Positions 10,745 through 20,594 are shown, counted from the stretch's first letter. The stretch is 64,000 bases of DNA from Enterococcus aquimarinus (GCF_001885765.1 NZ_JXKD01000005.1:84525-148524); one strand, 5' to 3'. Made by a program: numbers and translations. The notes: generated from the letters alone by a model not told the origin.

Positions 10745-11215
10745 ATGAAGAATCCACGAAATACATCTGATATTATTGAAGCCTATTTAAAGAAAATTCT
10801 TGAAGAACATTCAATGATTGAAATCAGACGAACCGAAATGGCTGATTTGTTTAAATGTGTCCCTTCACAAATAAATTATGTGATTAATACACGTTTTACG
10901 ATTCAAAGAGGCTATACTGTTGAAAGTAAGCGCGGAGGTGGGGGCTATATTCGCATTGAAAAAGTGAATATCTCAAACCGTCATCAATTTCTCTCGCAAG
11001 TGAATCAACTATTTGATAAGGAACTAGAAGAAAGAGATGCTCAAGGAATTATCCATAAATTATATGAAGAAGAATTATTGACAAAACGAGAAGGGAATCT
11101 GTTGTTAACAATTGTGAGTAAAGCGGTCTTAGGTTGTTCCGAAGACGAGCATGCCATTCGCTCGGCAATTTTACACAGCGTCTTAGAACGATTGAGTTAT
11201 GAAGAAAAGGAGTGA
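10745..11215 (+). CDS. ctsR: Heat-shock repressor CtsR
   Basis: Represses clp genes at normal temperature and is released on heat or protein stress. The 156-residue protein has the N-terminal winged helix-turn-helix (about 8-72) with the glycine-rich wing RGGGGYIRI at 63-71, whose Arg and Gly residues act as the heat sensor in B. subtilis CtsR. The C-terminal half carries the dimerisation/McsB-contact region. No mcsA or mcsB gene lies between ctsR and clpC, as is usual for Lactobacillales. The stop sits five bases before the clpC ATG. Confidence 0.96.
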   Translation: MKNPRNTSDIIEAYLKKILEEHSMIEIRRTEMADLFKCVPSQINYVINTRFTIQRGYTVESKRGGGGYIRIEKVNISNRHQFLSQVNQLFDKELEERDAQGIIHKLYEEELLTKREGNLLLTIVSKAVLGCSEDEHAIRSAILHSVLERLSYEEKE

Positions 11216-11220
11216 ATGTC

Positions 11221-13719
11221 ATGGATGAATTATTTACCCCTCGAGCAAAAGCAGTCTTAGCGATTGCTCAGGAAGAAGCCAAATATTTTAAACATCAGGC
11301 AGTTGGATCAGAACACTTATTACTTGCGTTGGTCATTGAACAAGATGGCATCGCTGGCAAAACGTTACGGGAAATGAATGTGACAGAAAATGACATTCGA
11401 GAAGAGATCGAACACATTACGGGATATGGTATCGTAAAAGAATACCCAGTTGGCAGCTTTTTACCTTATTCGCCACGAGCACGCCAAATTTTTGCTTATG
11501 CAGGGGATGAAGCCAAGCGCTTAGGTGTAGGGCAAATTGGGACAGAACATTTATTACTCGGCATGTTACGCGATGAAGAAATCTTATCGGCACGTATTTT
11601 ATTAAATTTAGGCTTCAGCTTAGCGAAAATGCGTCAACTTTTGAAAAAGAAAATGGGTCTTAATGAATCGAGAGGTCAAGCAGGGAATATGGCGCGCCGC
11701 CAACCACAAAAAGCGCGTCAAAATCCAGCACAAAATGAAGGAACGCCGGTACTCGACTCATTGGCTCGTGATTTAACGAAATTAGCCCGTGAAAAACGCC
11801 TGGATCCAGTCGTGGGACGTAGCAACGAGGTCAAACGCTTGATTCAAATCTTAAGTCGTCGTACGAAAAATAATCCGGTACTCGTAGGAGAACCTGGTGT
11901 CGGTAAAACAGCGATTGTAGAAGGTCTCGCTCAAAAAATCATTGATGGTGAAGTCCCACGTGACATGCAACAAAAACGATTAATGATGTTAGACATGGGT
12001 GGATTAGTTGCGGGGACAAAATACCGTGGCGAGTTTGAAGATCGGATGAAAAAAATTATTGATGAAATTTATCGTGACGGTCAAGTCATTCTTTTCATTG
12101 ATGAACTGCATACGTTAATCGGAGCCGGTGGTGCAGAAGGGGCAATTGATGCGGCCAATATTTTAAAACCAGCATTAGCTCGTGGAGAACTGCAAACCAT
12201 TGGAGCGACCACACTAGACGAATATCAAAAATACATTGAAAAAGATTCTGCTTTGGAACGTCGTTTTGCTCGTGTGCAAATTGATCAACCAAATCCAGAA
12301 GAAGCCGAAGCCATCTTAAAAGGGTTACGTCCACGATACGAAGAACATCATGGGGTAGAAATTTTAGATGAAGCGATACGCGCAGCGGTCCAATTATCTG
12401 TGCGCTACATCAATTCACGACAATTACCCGATAAAGCGATTGATTTAATGGACGAAGCGGCTGCGAAAGTTCGTTTAGATAAAGCGGATGAACTCGCGGA
12501 TACCGTTCGTATTCAAGAAAGGTTATTAGCGTTAGCTGAAGAAAAAGAACAAGCCATTCGCCAGCAAAACTTTGAAGCAGCTGCGGAAATTCGTTTGCGC
12601 GAAAAAGAACTCGCGCAAGAACTCGCTGAAGCGACTTTTAAAGAAATGAAAGCAAGCGAAGGGTATAGCGACACAGTGACCGAAGAAGATGTTGCGACCG
12701 TTGTTTCTCAGTGGACAGGCGTCCCTCTTCGACAAATGGAGAAAAAAGAATCGGAGCGTTTACTTGTCTTAGAAGAAGTCTTACACCAAAGGGTTGTCGG
12801 ACAAGATGAAGCGGTTAAAGCGATTGCGCGTGCGATTCGTCGAGCGCGGAGTGGATTGAAAGATCCCAATCGCCCAATCGGCTCCTTTATGTTTTTAGGT
12901 CCAACAGGTGTTGGGAAGACCGAACTCGCAAAAGCACTCGCTGAAGCGATGTTTGGGAGCGAAGATTCATTAATTCGGGTTGATATGTCAGAATTTATGG
13001 AAAAATATAGTACGAGTCGTTTAATCGGATCTCCTCCAGGGTATGTCGGCTATGAAGAAGGAGGACAATTAACCGAAAAAGTTCGTTCAAAACCATACTC
13101 GGTTATTTTGCTGGATGAAGTAGAAAAAGCGCATCCTGACATCTTTAATATCTTATTGCAAGTCTTAGATGACGGCTACTTAACTGATGCCAAAGGTCGG
13201 AAAGTCGATTTTCGTAATACGATTTTAATTATGACGTCAAATATTGGCGCAACACAATTACGGGAAGAAAAGAATGTTGGCTTTAATGTCGTCGATGCTT
13301 CAAAAGACTACAAAGCGATGCAAAAACGGATTTTAGAAGAACTGAAGAAGGCCTATCGCCCTGAATTCTTAAATCGAATTGATGAAACCATCGTGTTCCG
13401 TTCGCTCGAAAAAGATGAAATCCATGAAATCGTGAAAATTATGAGTCGTTCGATCATCAAACGTTTAGCAGCGCAAGAGATTCAATTGAAAATCACACCT
13501 GCGGCTCTTGATGTGATTGGAAAAGCAGGCTTTGATCCAGAATATGGCGCGCGACCGATTCGTCGAGCTTTACAAAAAGAAGTAGAGGATCGTTTGAGTG
13601 AGGCGTTATTAATGGGGCAAATCCACTTAGGAGATTCCGTTACGATTGGCGCTTCGAAAGGTGTCGTGACATTAAATGTTCGCGAGCAAAAACCAAAAGG
13701 AACGTTGCAAAAAGTTTAA
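11221..13719 (+). CDS. clpC: AAA+ unfoldase ClpC
   Basis: ATP-driven protein unfoldase that feeds substrates to ClpP. The ATG at 11221 ([10 protein letters not shown]) has AAGGAG eight bases upstream; an upstream GTG at 11212 is less likely. The 832-residue protein shows the N-terminal repeat domain (1-145), first AAA+ module with GEPGVGKT near 223, the coiled middle domain with a UVR motif (about 420-455), second AAA+ module with GPTGVGKT near 560, the ClpP-contacting VGF loop near 688 and the C-terminal D2-small domain. It forms an operon with ctsR. Confidence 0.97.
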   Translation: MDELFTPRAKAVLAIAQEEAKYFKHQAVGSEHLLLALVIEQDGIAGKTLREMNVTENDIREEIEHITGYGIVKEYPVGSFLPYSPRARQIFAYAGDEAKRLGVGQIGTEHLLLGMLRDEEILSARILLNLGFSLAKMRQLLKKKMGLNESRGQAGNMARRQPQKARQNPAQNEGTPVLDSLARDLTKLAREKRLDPVVGRSNEVKRLIQILSRRTKNNPVLVGEPGVGKTAIVEGLAQKIIDGEVPRDMQQKRLMMLDMGGLVAGTKYRGEFEDRMKKIIDEIYRDGQVILFIDELHTLIGAGGAEGAIDAANILKPALARGELQTIGATTLDEYQKYIEKDSALERRFARVQIDQPNPEEAEAILKGLRPRYEEHHGVEILDEAIRAAVQLSVRYINSRQLPDKAIDLMDEAAAKVRLDKADELADTVRIQERLLALAEEKEQAIRQQNFEAAAEIRLREKELAQELAEATFKEMKASEGYSDTVTEEDVATVVSQWTGVPLRQMEKKESERLLVLEEVLHQRVVGQDEAVKAIARAIRRARSGLKDPNRPIGSFMFLGPTGVGKTELAKALAEAMFGSEDSLIRVDMSEFMEKYSTSRLIGSPPGYVGYEEGGQLTEKVRSKPYSVILLDEVEKAHPDIFNILLQVLDDGYLTDAKGRKVDFRNTILIMTSNIGATQLREEKNVGFNVVDASKDYKAMQKRILEELKKAYRPEFLNRIDETIVFRSLEKDEIHEIVKIMSRSIIKRLAAQEIQLKITPAALDVIGKAGFDPEYGARPIRRALQKEVEDRLSEALLMGQIHLGDSVTIGASKGVVTLNVREQKPKGTLQKV

Positions 13720-13832
13720 AGGACTAAGGAGTGTATCGAAGTCGTTTTTGCTCGGAGAATGATTCGAACACTCATCCACACTATAAGTTTTACAATCTTT
13801 TTATCACCTATCGAGCAAGTAAATACATATGT

Positions 13833-13878
13833 AACGCAAAAAGGCTGTGACGGTTGTCGTAGCTTTTTTGCGTTTTTT
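13833..13878 (+). terminator. Intrinsic terminator downstream of clpC
   Basis: AACGCAAAAAGGCT and AGCTTTTTTGCGTT pair around a 14-base loop, followed by a T-run. It lies 114 bases after the clpC stop. Between them is a second hairpin at about 13729-13771 (GAGTGT/TCGAA against TTCGA/ACACTC) without a T-run. The rest of 13720-14068 shows no credible gene: the open frame at 13759-13992 lacks a ribosome site and family character. Confidence 0.8.
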
Positions 13879-14068
13879 AAAAGGATGGTCTCTTTTATTG
13901 AAAATAGTGTACAAAATAGTCAAAAGAATCGTATTTTAAATCACAAAAATAGGGATAAAGATCATATTCGAATGATAAAATGCGTATTATAGGCGTTTGA
14001 ACATTCATTTCATTATCGATTGAATCACAAACTATGTGAAAAATTAGTGAAAAAAGCAACAAAAGTTC

Positions 14069-14097
14069 TTGGAAAGCGTGAAACCTTGTGATACGAT
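14069..14097 (+). promoter_or_regulatory. Promoter of the U32 pair
   Basis: TTGGAA (14069-14074), a 17-base spacer and an extended -10 TGATACGAT (TACGAT at 14092-14097). Confidence 0.7.
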
Positions 14098-14125
14098 AGG
14101 TTCGTTGCAAGGAGGGGACAAGGAA

Positions 14126-15046
14126 ATGATTGAAATAATTACAACAGTAGAATCAATGGCGCAAGCGGAAGCACTTCTTCCGATGGTCGATACGATTTAT
14201 TTTGGGGAAGAAACGTTTGCATTACGTTTACCCCATTCCTTTACAAGAGAAGAACAGCGACACCTCGTCGAATTAGCACATCAAGCGGGAAAACAAGCAA
14301 TGGTAGCGGTGAATGGCTTAATGCATCCTGAACAAATGAAGCAGATTCCCGAATATTTAGGCTTTTTAAAAGAAATCGGTGTCGATAAAATTACGGTAGG
14401 AGAACCTGGGACCATTTTTGTCATGAAAAAAAATCATGCCTTACAAATTCCGTATGTCTACGCGGGCGAAACATTAGTGACGAGCGCGCGTCAAATTAAT
14501 TTTTGGGCGAAAAAAGGAGCCGTTGGGGCGATTCTTGCTCGAGAAGTGCCGTATGAAGAAATGCGTGTCATGGCACCACAACTAACGATCCCAACGGAAG
14601 TTTTAGTCTATGGTGGTACATGTATTCATCATTCGAAGCGGCCGTTATTACAAAATTACTATAACTTTACGAAACAAGCAGCCGGTAAAACAAGAGAAGA
14701 TGGACTCTTACTTTCAGAACCGAAAAAAGAGGAGACCCACTACGCTATTTTTGAAGATACACACGGTACGCATATTTATGCCAATAATGATTTAAATCTC
14801 ATGATGGAATTAAAAACGTTAGTCGATACAGGGTATCAAACGTGGAAGTTGGACGGCGTGTTAACACCGGGCGAATCCTTTGTGGCGATTGTGCAATTGT
14901 TTGATCAAGCGCGTCACCTTATTGAAGAAGGACGGTGGACGCAAGCACTAGCTCAAGAGCTGAATCAACAAGTTGCGATGCATCATCCTAAAAATCGCGG
15001 ACTGGATACGGGCTTTTATTACATCGACCCAACTAAAATTAAGTAA
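14126..15046 (+). CDS. Peptidase U32 family protein, YrrN/TrhP1-like
   Basis: Short member (306 aa) of the U32 family. In B. subtilis the YrrN-YrrO pair is required for prephenate-dependent 5-hydroxyuridine formation at tRNA position 34, so the family is an RNA-modification factor rather than a proven protease. Visible are the TIM-barrel-like N-terminus and the EVLVYGGTCIHHSKRP segment near residues 159-174, which corresponds to the U32 signature but with one Cys only. ATG 14126 with GGAGGGG upstream is chosen over an earlier in-frame codon at 14069, which would lie inside the promoter. The partner gene follows after 12 bases. Confidence 0.85.
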   Translation: MIEIITTVESMAQAEALLPMVDTIYFGEETFALRLPHSFTREEQRHLVELAHQAGKQAMVAVNGLMHPEQMKQIPEYLGFLKEIGVDKITVGEPGTIFVMKKNHALQIPYVYAGETLVTSARQINFWAKKGAVGAILAREVPYEEMRVMAPQLTIPTEVLVYGGTCIHHSKRPLLQNYYNFTKQAAGKTREDGLLLSEPKKEETHYAIFEDTHGTHIYANNDLNLMMELKTLVDTGYQTWKLDGVLTPGESFVAIVQLFDQARHLIEEGRWTQALAQELNQQVAMHHPKNRGLDTGFYYIDPTKIK

Positions 15047-15058
15047 GGAGAGCATTCA

Positions 15059-16300
15059 ATGACGAAGAAACAACCATTAAAACGTCCAGAAATTCTAGCT
15101 CCTGCTGGGACGTTAGAAAAATTAAAAGTCGCGATTCATTATGGCGCAGATGCGGTATATATTGGCGGCAATGCGTATGGCTTAAGAAGCCGTGCGGGGA
15201 ATTTTACATACGAACAAATGGCTGAAGGCGTGGCTTTTGCGAAGGAACATCAGGCGAAAGTTTATGTAGCAGCTAATATGGTCACCCATGAAGGAAACCA
15301 AGAAGGTGCGGGCGAATTTTTCCGTGAATTACGTGATGTGGGGATTTCAGCGGTGATTGTTTCAGATCCCGCGTTAATTGAGATTTGTTTAACAGAAGCC
15401 CCTGGGTTACCAGTTCATTTATCAACGCAAGCCTCCGCAACCAATTTTGAAACATTAGAATTCTGGAAAGAAGAAGGATTGGAACGCATTGTCCTAGGAC
15501 GAGAAGTTTCAATGGAAGAAGTGGCAGAAATCCGTCGTAATACCGACGTTGAAATTGAAGCCTTTATTCATGGGGCGATGTGTATTTCCTATTCGGGTCG
15601 TTGTACATTATCGAATCACATGGCGATGCGTGATGCCAATCGTGGTGGCTGTTCGCAGTCGTGTCGCTGGAAATATGATTTATACGATTTACCTTTTGGT
15701 GAAGAGCGTCGTAGCCTGACGAAAAATGGTGCCGTTTCAGAAGACTTTTCGATGAGTGCTGTCGACATGTCGATGATTGAGCATATCCCTGATTTAATTC
15801 AAAATGGCGTCGATTCGTTTAAAATCGAGGGACGCATGAAGTCAATTCATTACGTTTCAACGGTTTCCAATGTGTATAAAGCAGCGGTTGATAGTTATAT
15901 GGCCGATCCTGAAAACTATGTCTGCAAACAAGAATGGATTGATGAGCTATGGAAAGTCGCTCAACGGGAACTGGCAACCGGTTTTTATTACAATATTCCA
16001 ACAGAAGAAGAACAACTTTTTGGAGCGCGTCGCAAAATTCCCGAGTATAAATTTATCGGTGAAGTCTTAGCCTATGATGAAGCGAGTCAAACGGCAACTA
16101 TTCGTCAACGAAATGCCTTTGAAGTGGGCGATGAGATTGAATTTTATGGTCCTGGCTTCCATCACTTTGAACAAAAGGTAGACGTGATGTATAACGAAGA
16201 AGGGGAATCGATTGATCGTGCGCCAAATGCCATGATGATTCTTACGATGCCTGTGATTGAAAAAGTTTCACCAGGCGATATGATTCGCAAAAGAAAATAA
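15059..16300 (+). CDS. Peptidase U32 family protein, YrrO/TrhP2-like (tRNA U34 hydroxylation)
   Basis: Longer U32 partner (413 aa) with the full signature: EAFIHGAMCISYSGRCTLS near 167-185, then GGCSQSC near 196-202 and a fourth conserved Cys at about residue 282 (ENYVCKQEW). These cysteines are proposed iron-sulfur ligands in TrhP. The C-terminal beta domain (from about 335) resembles the U32 C-terminal domain. It is read with the shorter U32 gene upstream (AAGGAG before the ATG) and is ended by a terminator. Confidence 0.9.
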   Translation: MTKKQPLKRPEILAPAGTLEKLKVAIHYGADAVYIGGNAYGLRSRAGNFTYEQMAEGVAFAKEHQAKVYVAANMVTHEGNQEGAGEFFRELRDVGISAVIVSDPALIEICLTEAPGLPVHLSTQASATNFETLEFWKEEGLERIVLGREVSMEEVAEIRRNTDVEIEAFIHGAMCISYSGRCTLSNHMAMRDANRGGCSQSCRWKYDLYDLPFGEERRSLTKNGAVSEDFSMSAVDMSMIEHIPDLIQNGVDSFKIEGRMKSIHYVSTVSNVYKAAVDSYMADPENYVCKQEWIDELWKVAQRELATGFYYNIPTEEEQLFGARRKIPEYKFIGEVLAYDEASQTATIRQRNAFEVGDEIEFYGPGFHHFEQKVDVMYNEEGESIDRAPNAMMILTMPVIEKVSPGDMIRKRK

Positions 16301-16307
16301 CCATTTT

Positions 16308-16345
16308 AAAGAGTGATAACGATCAAACGTTATCACTCTTTTTAG
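16308..16345 (+). terminator. Intrinsic terminator after the U32 pair
   Basis: AAAGAGTGATAACG pairs perfectly with CGTTATCACTCTTT around a six-base loop, followed by TTT. Confidence 0.88.
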
Positions 16346-16393
16346 TTACCATTATTAATGGAATTGAACAGGCTTGCTCGATTTTTTTAAAAT

Positions 16394-16473
16394 TTGATTT
16401 AATCAGAATTTCTTTGCTATTATATCAAAGAGTAGTCCTCTTTTGAGCGCCTATTTTTTAGGCAATGACTACT
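16394..16473 (+). promoter_or_regulatory. Promoter and leader hairpin upstream of the acetyltransferase
   Basis: TTGATT (16394-16399), 18-base spacer, TATTAT (16418-16423). Starting at the expected transcript start is a nested hairpin: AGTAGTC (16431-16437) pairs with GACTACT (16467-16473), and GCCTA (16449-16453) with TAGGC (16459-16463). The loop side carries TTTGAGCGCCTATTT (16442-16456), which recurs in the ldh promoter at 48431-48445. Confidence 0.55.
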
Positions 16474-16565
16474 AGGTGAATGGTTTAGAAGGATGGTATT
16501 TAGTCACGATAGCGGCAACCGTCACGTCTGATAGATTAGAATAATGATTTGATAAGGAGTTTAAG

Positions 16566-17030
16566 ATGAAAAATCTGATATTTAACTGGCGACCAGAAGG
16601 ATTACCAGAAGATTGGGAGTTGCTCTTAGCAGCCGATCCTTCTCAGCGAATCATTGCAACCTATTTAGAAAAAAGCGCCTTTCTAGAAGCGCGCCGAGAG
16701 GGAGAATTGGTCGGGTTACTTCTTTTGGCGACAACCTCCTCTGCTGAACGCGGAGAGATTGTGAATCTATCGGTTCGTCCATCGGAACAAAATCAAGGAA
16801 TTGGGAGTCAACTGATTCAACAGGCGTTGGCCTATGGGAAAAGACTAGGTTATCGAAGGATGGAAGTTGCCACTGCGACAACAAGCTTTGGTCCATTATA
16901 TCTCTATCAAAAAAACGGTTTTCGCGTAACATCGGTTGAGCAAGATTACTATTTAAAGTGTTATGACGAAGTATTAATGGAGAATGGTCTTCTTGTAAAA
17001 GATCGTTTGATTTTAACGCAAAGTTTGTAA
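16566..17030 (+). CDS. GNAT family N-acetyltransferase
   Basis: The 154-residue protein has the GNAT fold: motif A with VRPSEQNQGIGSQLIQQAL (about 77-95; Q-x-x-G-x-G/A acetyl-CoA loop) followed by GKRLGYRRMEV and a LYQKNGF segment near 118-124 (motif B). It would transfer acetyl from acetyl-CoA to a small molecule or protein; the substrate is not predictable. AAGGAG precedes the ATG. It is separated from gor by 68 bases and may be co-transcribed with it. Confidence 0.8.
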   Translation: MKNLIFNWRPEGLPEDWELLLAADPSQRIIATYLEKSAFLEARREGELVGLLLLATTSSAERGEIVNLSVRPSEQNQGIGSQLIQQALAYGKRLGYRRMEVATATTSFGPLYLYQKNGFRVTSVEQDYYLKCYDEVLMENGLLVKDRLILTQSL

Positions 17031-17098
17031 CGTTTGACAGAGAAATAGTGGCGTGTTAGCGTTAAGAAATAAAATATGAAGATTAGGAGACGACACTT

Positions 17099-18445
17099 TT
17101 GAAAAAATACGATTATATTGTAATTGGTGGCGGTAGCGGAGGTATTGGCTCTGCTAATCGGGCAGCAATGCATGGTGCAAAAGTTTTATTAATTGAAGGC
17201 AATGAATTTGGAGGAACATGTGTGAATGTGGGCTGTGTGCCCAAAAAAGTCATGTGGCAAGCAAGTGATTTACTCGAAAGTATGAAAAGAGACGCGAATG
17301 GCTATGGTATTTCTCCACAGGGGATAACTGTCGATTTTAAAAAGCTTGTGGATAACCGAGAAGAATATATTCGAGTATTGCATGGTGCGTATAGTCGAGG
17401 CCTAGCTGGTAATGGGGTTGAGACGATAAAAGGTTATGCACAGTTTGTGGATAACCAAACGGTGACCGTGAACGGCGAACAATTCCAGGGAACGCATATC
17501 TTGATTGCTACGGGTGGACGGCCGTGTCGTTTGGAAGTTCCTGGTGGAGAATATGCGCAAAATTCCGATCAATTTTTTGAATTAACGACACTACCCAAAA
17601 ATCCAATTGTGATTGGTGGCGGCTATATCGCAGCCGAAATTGCGGGAGTCATGCATGGCTTAGGAAGTGATGTTTCGTGGGCTTATCGTCATGATCGTCC
17701 ACTACGTAACTTTGATGAAATGCTTTCGAATCATCTGGTTGAGTTGTATCAACAAGACGGCATTCAAACGTATGCGCAATATGTACCAGCGTCAATTGAA
17801 AAAGCTGACGAAACGTATACGGTTCATTTTGAAAATGGCGAAAGTTTAACGGGCGATTACGTGTTCTTTGCTGGTGGGCGTACGCCAAATGTGGATAACA
17901 TTGGGTTAGAAAAAACAGATGTCGACTTATCCCCAGAAGGCGTCGTCGTTGTGGATAAATTTCAAAATACCACGGCACCGGGCATTTATGCGGTGGGTGA
18001 TGTGATTGGAAAAATTGATTTAACACCTGTGGCGATTGCTGCCGGTCGTCGGTTAGCTGAACGACTCTTTAATGGCCAAAGTGAGTTATTTTTAGACTAC
18101 GATTTGGTGCCAACTGTTGTTTTCACGCATCCACCAATTGCGACCATTGGCTTAAGTGAACAAGAAGCGATTGAGAAATACGGCAAAGAGCAAGTGAAAA
18201 TTTACACGTCAGAATTTACGCCAATGTATTTTGCGCTGGATGACTATCGACAAAAATGTAAAATGAAACTCGTGTGTTTAGGAAAAGAAGAAAAAATTAT
18301 TGGACTTCACGGTATTGGCCGTGGTGTCGATGAAATGTTACAAGGATTTGCGGTGGCAATCAAGATGGGCGCTACGAAAGCAGACTTTGATAATACGGTC
18401 GCGATTCATCCGACTGGTTCAGAAGAATTTGTGACAATGCGTTAA
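17099..18445 (+). CDS. gor: Glutathione-disulfide reductase
   Basis: FAD enzyme that reduces GSSG with NADPH. It starts with TTG (AGGAGA seven bases upstream; reads [12 protein letters not shown]). FAD motif GGGSGG at 10-15, redox-active Cys pair C41-VNVG-C46, NAD(P)H loop [11 protein letters not shown] near 172 followed by Arg residues in YRHDRPLR (NADPH-type), FAD motif [13 protein letters not shown] (here APGIYAVGD), and the C-terminal HPTGSEE with the catalytic His. The 448-residue length and [11 protein letters not shown] end fit Gor rather than lipoamide dehydrogenase. Glutathione synthesis or uptake genes are not in this window. Confidence 0.92.
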   Translation: MKKYDYIVIGGGSGGIGSANRAAMHGAKVLLIEGNEFGGTCVNVGCVPKKVMWQASDLLESMKRDANGYGISPQGITVDFKKLVDNREEYIRVLHGAYSRGLAGNGVETIKGYAQFVDNQTVTVNGEQFQGTHILIATGGRPCRLEVPGGEYAQNSDQFFELTTLPKNPIVIGGGYIAAEIAGVMHGLGSDVSWAYRHDRPLRNFDEMLSNHLVELYQQDGIQTYAQYVPASIEKADETYTVHFENGESLTGDYVFFAGGRTPNVDNIGLEKTDVDLSPEGVVVVDKFQNTTAPGIYAVGDVIGKIDLTPVAIAAGRRLAERLFNGQSELFLDYDLVPTVVFTHPPIATIGLSEQEAIEKYGKEQVKIYTSEFTPMYFALDDYRQKCKMKLVCLGKEEKIIGLHGIGRGVDEMLQGFAVAIKMGATKADFDNTVAIHPTGSEEFVTMR

Positions 18446-18453
18446 AAAAGAAA

Positions 18454-18500
18454 AAGAAGGGAGCTGTGACTTTTGTCACAGCTCCCTTCTTTTTTATAAA
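18454..18500 (+). terminator. Strong terminator after gor
   Basis: A 17-bp perfect stem (AAGAAGGGAGCTGTGAC with its complement) around TTTT, followed by a T-run. A second hairpin, GCGACAAAAG/CTTTTGTCGC at 18519-18548, follows before the convergent dmkB end. Confidence 0.92.
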
Positions 18501-18600
18501 CATTTGATTGATGGTCGGGCGACAAAAGAGCAAAATACCTTTTGTCGCACCTCTTTTTTAATCTATCATAAAATATAACCTAACGTGATGCTACGGCTCT

Positions 18601-19587
18601 TTAATTTTCGCGATGTAAAATCATCTTGGTAATCTCAAGTAAAGTCTCTTTGACGCCAGTAGGACGATTCGGTAATTTTGCAATCTCTTTGAGGGCCTTT
18701 TCGGTATACTCTTCAGCAAGTACTTGGGCGTTTTGTAGACCATTTGTTTCATGGACGAGGGTAAAAATGGTTTGAGCCTCTTCTTTGGTCATCGCAGCTT
18801 TTTTAGCTAAAATCGGTTTGATATCTTCGGGATTTTCTTTAAGTGCGTAAAGTAACGGCAAAGAGTAGATCCCCTGACGAACATCTTCTAAAACCGGTTT
18901 GCCAAGTTTTTGGCTCGCTTGAGAATAATCTAAAATATCATCTAACATTTGAAAAGCCATCCCAATATGATGCCCTATCTCAGCGGCTTTTTTAGCAAAG
19001 AGTTGGGAACTCCCACTCTCTAATGCGCCAATCGAACAACTGAGCGCGAAGAGTTCGGCTGTTTTACCCGAAATATTTTCTAAATACTCCTCGATTGAGA
19101 CCTCTGTATAATAATGTTTATCCATTTGTCCTAATTCACCGGCCAAAATTTTTTCCATACTCCGTGAATTCATTTGTAAGCTTTTCATTGAAGTCGCATA
19201 ATCCGCCATTAATTTAAAACACGAAACGAATAAATAATCGCCTGCATAAACGGCGGTACTGTTGCCAAATTGTGAACGAATCGTTGGGGTATTGCGACGT
19301 AAATCCGCTTGATCGACAATGTCATCGTGGATGAGTGTTGCCGTATGTAAAAGCTCAATGGCGGCGGCTAAGGCGATGATTTTTTCGGGTTCTTTTTCTG
19401 GACCGAATTGGGCGAAGAGAATCTGATACGCCGGACGTAGTAGTTTTCCACCAGAATGAATCATTTCTAAAATCGCCGCTTCGACCTGCTTGTTTTTAAG
19501 ATGGAGAATCTCTTCCATCAGTTGGACCGTTTTTTGTAAGTCGTGTTGTAATTCGGGAAACTTTTCCCACATTGGATGAAGTGTCAT
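18601..19587 (-). CDS. dmkB: Polyprenyl diphosphate synthase of the EET locus (DmkB)
   Basis: Trans-isoprenyl diphosphate synthase that makes the long side chain of demethylmenaquinone. Both Asp-rich motifs are intact: DDIVD (88-92, followed by RRNTPT) and DDILD (216-220); GGKLLRP at 46-52 is the IPP-binding segment. Length 328 aa. It is a paralogue type of heptaprenyl diphosphate synthase component II. In Listeria the same gene in the flavin EET locus is dmkB. It lies last in the eetA-eetB-dmkB run, 21 bases after eetB. Confidence 0.85.
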   Translation of the reverse strand: MTLHPMWEKFPELQHDLQKTVQLMEEILHLKNKQVEAAILEMIHSGGKLLRPAYQILFAQFGPEKEPEKIIALAAAIELLHTATLIHDDIVDQADLRRNTPTIRSQFGNSTAVYAGDYLFVSCFKLMADYATSMKSLQMNSRSMEKILAGELGQMDKHYYTEVSIEEYLENISGKTAELFALSCSIGALESGSSQLFAKKAAEIGHHIGMAFQMLDDILDYSQASQKLGKPVLEDVRQGIYSLPLLYALKENPEDIKPILAKKAAMTKEEAQTIFTLVHETNGLQNAQVLAEEYTEKALKEIAKLPNRPTGVKETLLEITKMILHREN

Positions 19588-19608
19588 GAAGTGCCTCCTG
19601 ACTATTTG

Positions 19609-20166
19609 TTAATTGTGTTCAGACCATTTTACTTGCGTCTCTTCTTCGTACGCAAGTTGGAATTGTTTTAACGTACTAACGCGCTGCAACAAGTGATTGG
19701 CGGCGACTCCGATCGCAAGTCCCGATAAGATACCAAAGAAAGAGAGAACGGGTAAATATAAAAGAACTGTCCAAGACTGCGCAATCCACGAGGCAGTGAC
19801 GAGTTGCCCAACATTGTGCATAAAGCCACCTGTGGCGCTAATTCCGATAATACTCACTCGTTTGGGTCCTAATTTTTTGACTACTAACATACTGGCATAA
19901 CTGAGCATCGATCCTGAAAAGCTATATAGGAAGGTCGAAACGGTCCCGCCTAAAAGTGTGGTTAGGATTAACCGCAAACAAATTAAGAGAAAACTGTCTT
20001 TTTTAGGCATCGTAAAGAGCGCAATAATTGTAATCAAATTCGCTAATCCTAATTTTGCACCAGGGGCAAACGCGAAAGGATAGGGAATCATATTTTCAAT
20101 TAGCCCGATGACGACTCCTTGTGCGACGAGTAGTGAAATAAAAATAATTTTACGTAAATGATTCAT
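19609..20166 (-). CDS. eetB: Gx transporter family membrane protein (EetB)
   Basis: Small integral membrane protein (185 aa) of the Gx transporter/heptaprenyl synthase component I family, with about five hydrophobic helices and the conserved region NMIPYPFAFAPGAKLGLANL at about 25-44 and GGFMHNVGQL near 113-122. In Listeria EetB works with EetA to pass electrons from demethylmenaquinone to extracytosolic flavin acceptors; the mechanism is unknown. It sits between eetA and dmkB with gaps of 11 and 21 bases, which fixes the identification more firmly than the sequence alone. Confidence 0.85.
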   Translation of the reverse strand: MNHLRKIIFISLLVAQGVVIGLIENMIPYPFAFAPGAKLGLANLITIIALFTMPKKDSFLLICLRLILTTLLGGTVSTFLYSFSGSMLSYASMLVVKKLGPKRVSIIGISATGGFMHNVGQLVTASWIAQSWTVLLYLPVLSFFGILSGLAIGVAANHLLQRVSTLKQFQLAYEEETQVKWSEHN

Positions 20167-20177
20167 ATGTTAGACGA

Positions 20178-20594
20178 TTAATAAACTAAATCGTCCGTTT
20201 CACTCCCATCTACTGCGATAATTTCGATGACTAGTTTATGAGGCAAACAAACAATCGTTTCCCCGTTTTTACTCGCCCAGCCTCGACGCACACAGATTTG
20301 ATCACCACAAGAGGCCTCTTTGATGCGAATGCGATCACCGTCAATTTCAATCAAATTCGTATCACCATCTGGATCTTCGTATAAGTAGGTTGTTCCCTTT
20401 TTTCCTTCTACGAGTTCAAACGTTTCAATTTCTTTCCCATCCACTCGTAATACCGCTTGTTTTACCGCATTTTCAGGTAATTGATTCCACCCAAAAATAA
20501 TAAGGGGTAAGAAAGAAGATGCGATTAATAAAACAATGATGATGCCATCAAATGGTTTTAAACGGCTCGATTTCATAAATTCTTTTAAACGCAA
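20178..20594 (-). CDS. eetA: NusG domain II-containing membrane protein (EetA)
   Basis: 138 residues: a short cytoplasmic N-terminus, one membrane helix at about 17-36 and an extracellular NusG-domain-II-like beta domain with SCGDQICVRRGW near 95-106 and IVCLPHKLVIEI near 114-125 (two cysteines C100 and C116 plus C96 conserved in the family). The start is TTG, with AAGGAGG eight bases upstream; an in-frame ATG six codons later has no ribosome site. EetA homologues are needed for extracellular electron transfer in Listeria and E. faecalis. An extended -10 (TGTTAAAAT, complement at 20624-20632) gives it a promoter separate from ndh2. Confidence 0.87.
   Translation of the reverse strand: MRLKEFMKSSRLKPFDGIIIVLLIASSFLPLIIFGWNQLPENAVKQAVLRVDGKEIETFELVEGKKGTTYLYEDPDGDTNLIEIDGDRIRIKEASCGDQICVRRGWASKNGETIVCLPHKLVIEIIAVDGSETDDLVY

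Noticed and set aside
13759..13992. Open frame of 77 codons after clpC
   Set aside because: No ribosome site, spans the clpC terminator hairpin, composition unlike coding DNA here.
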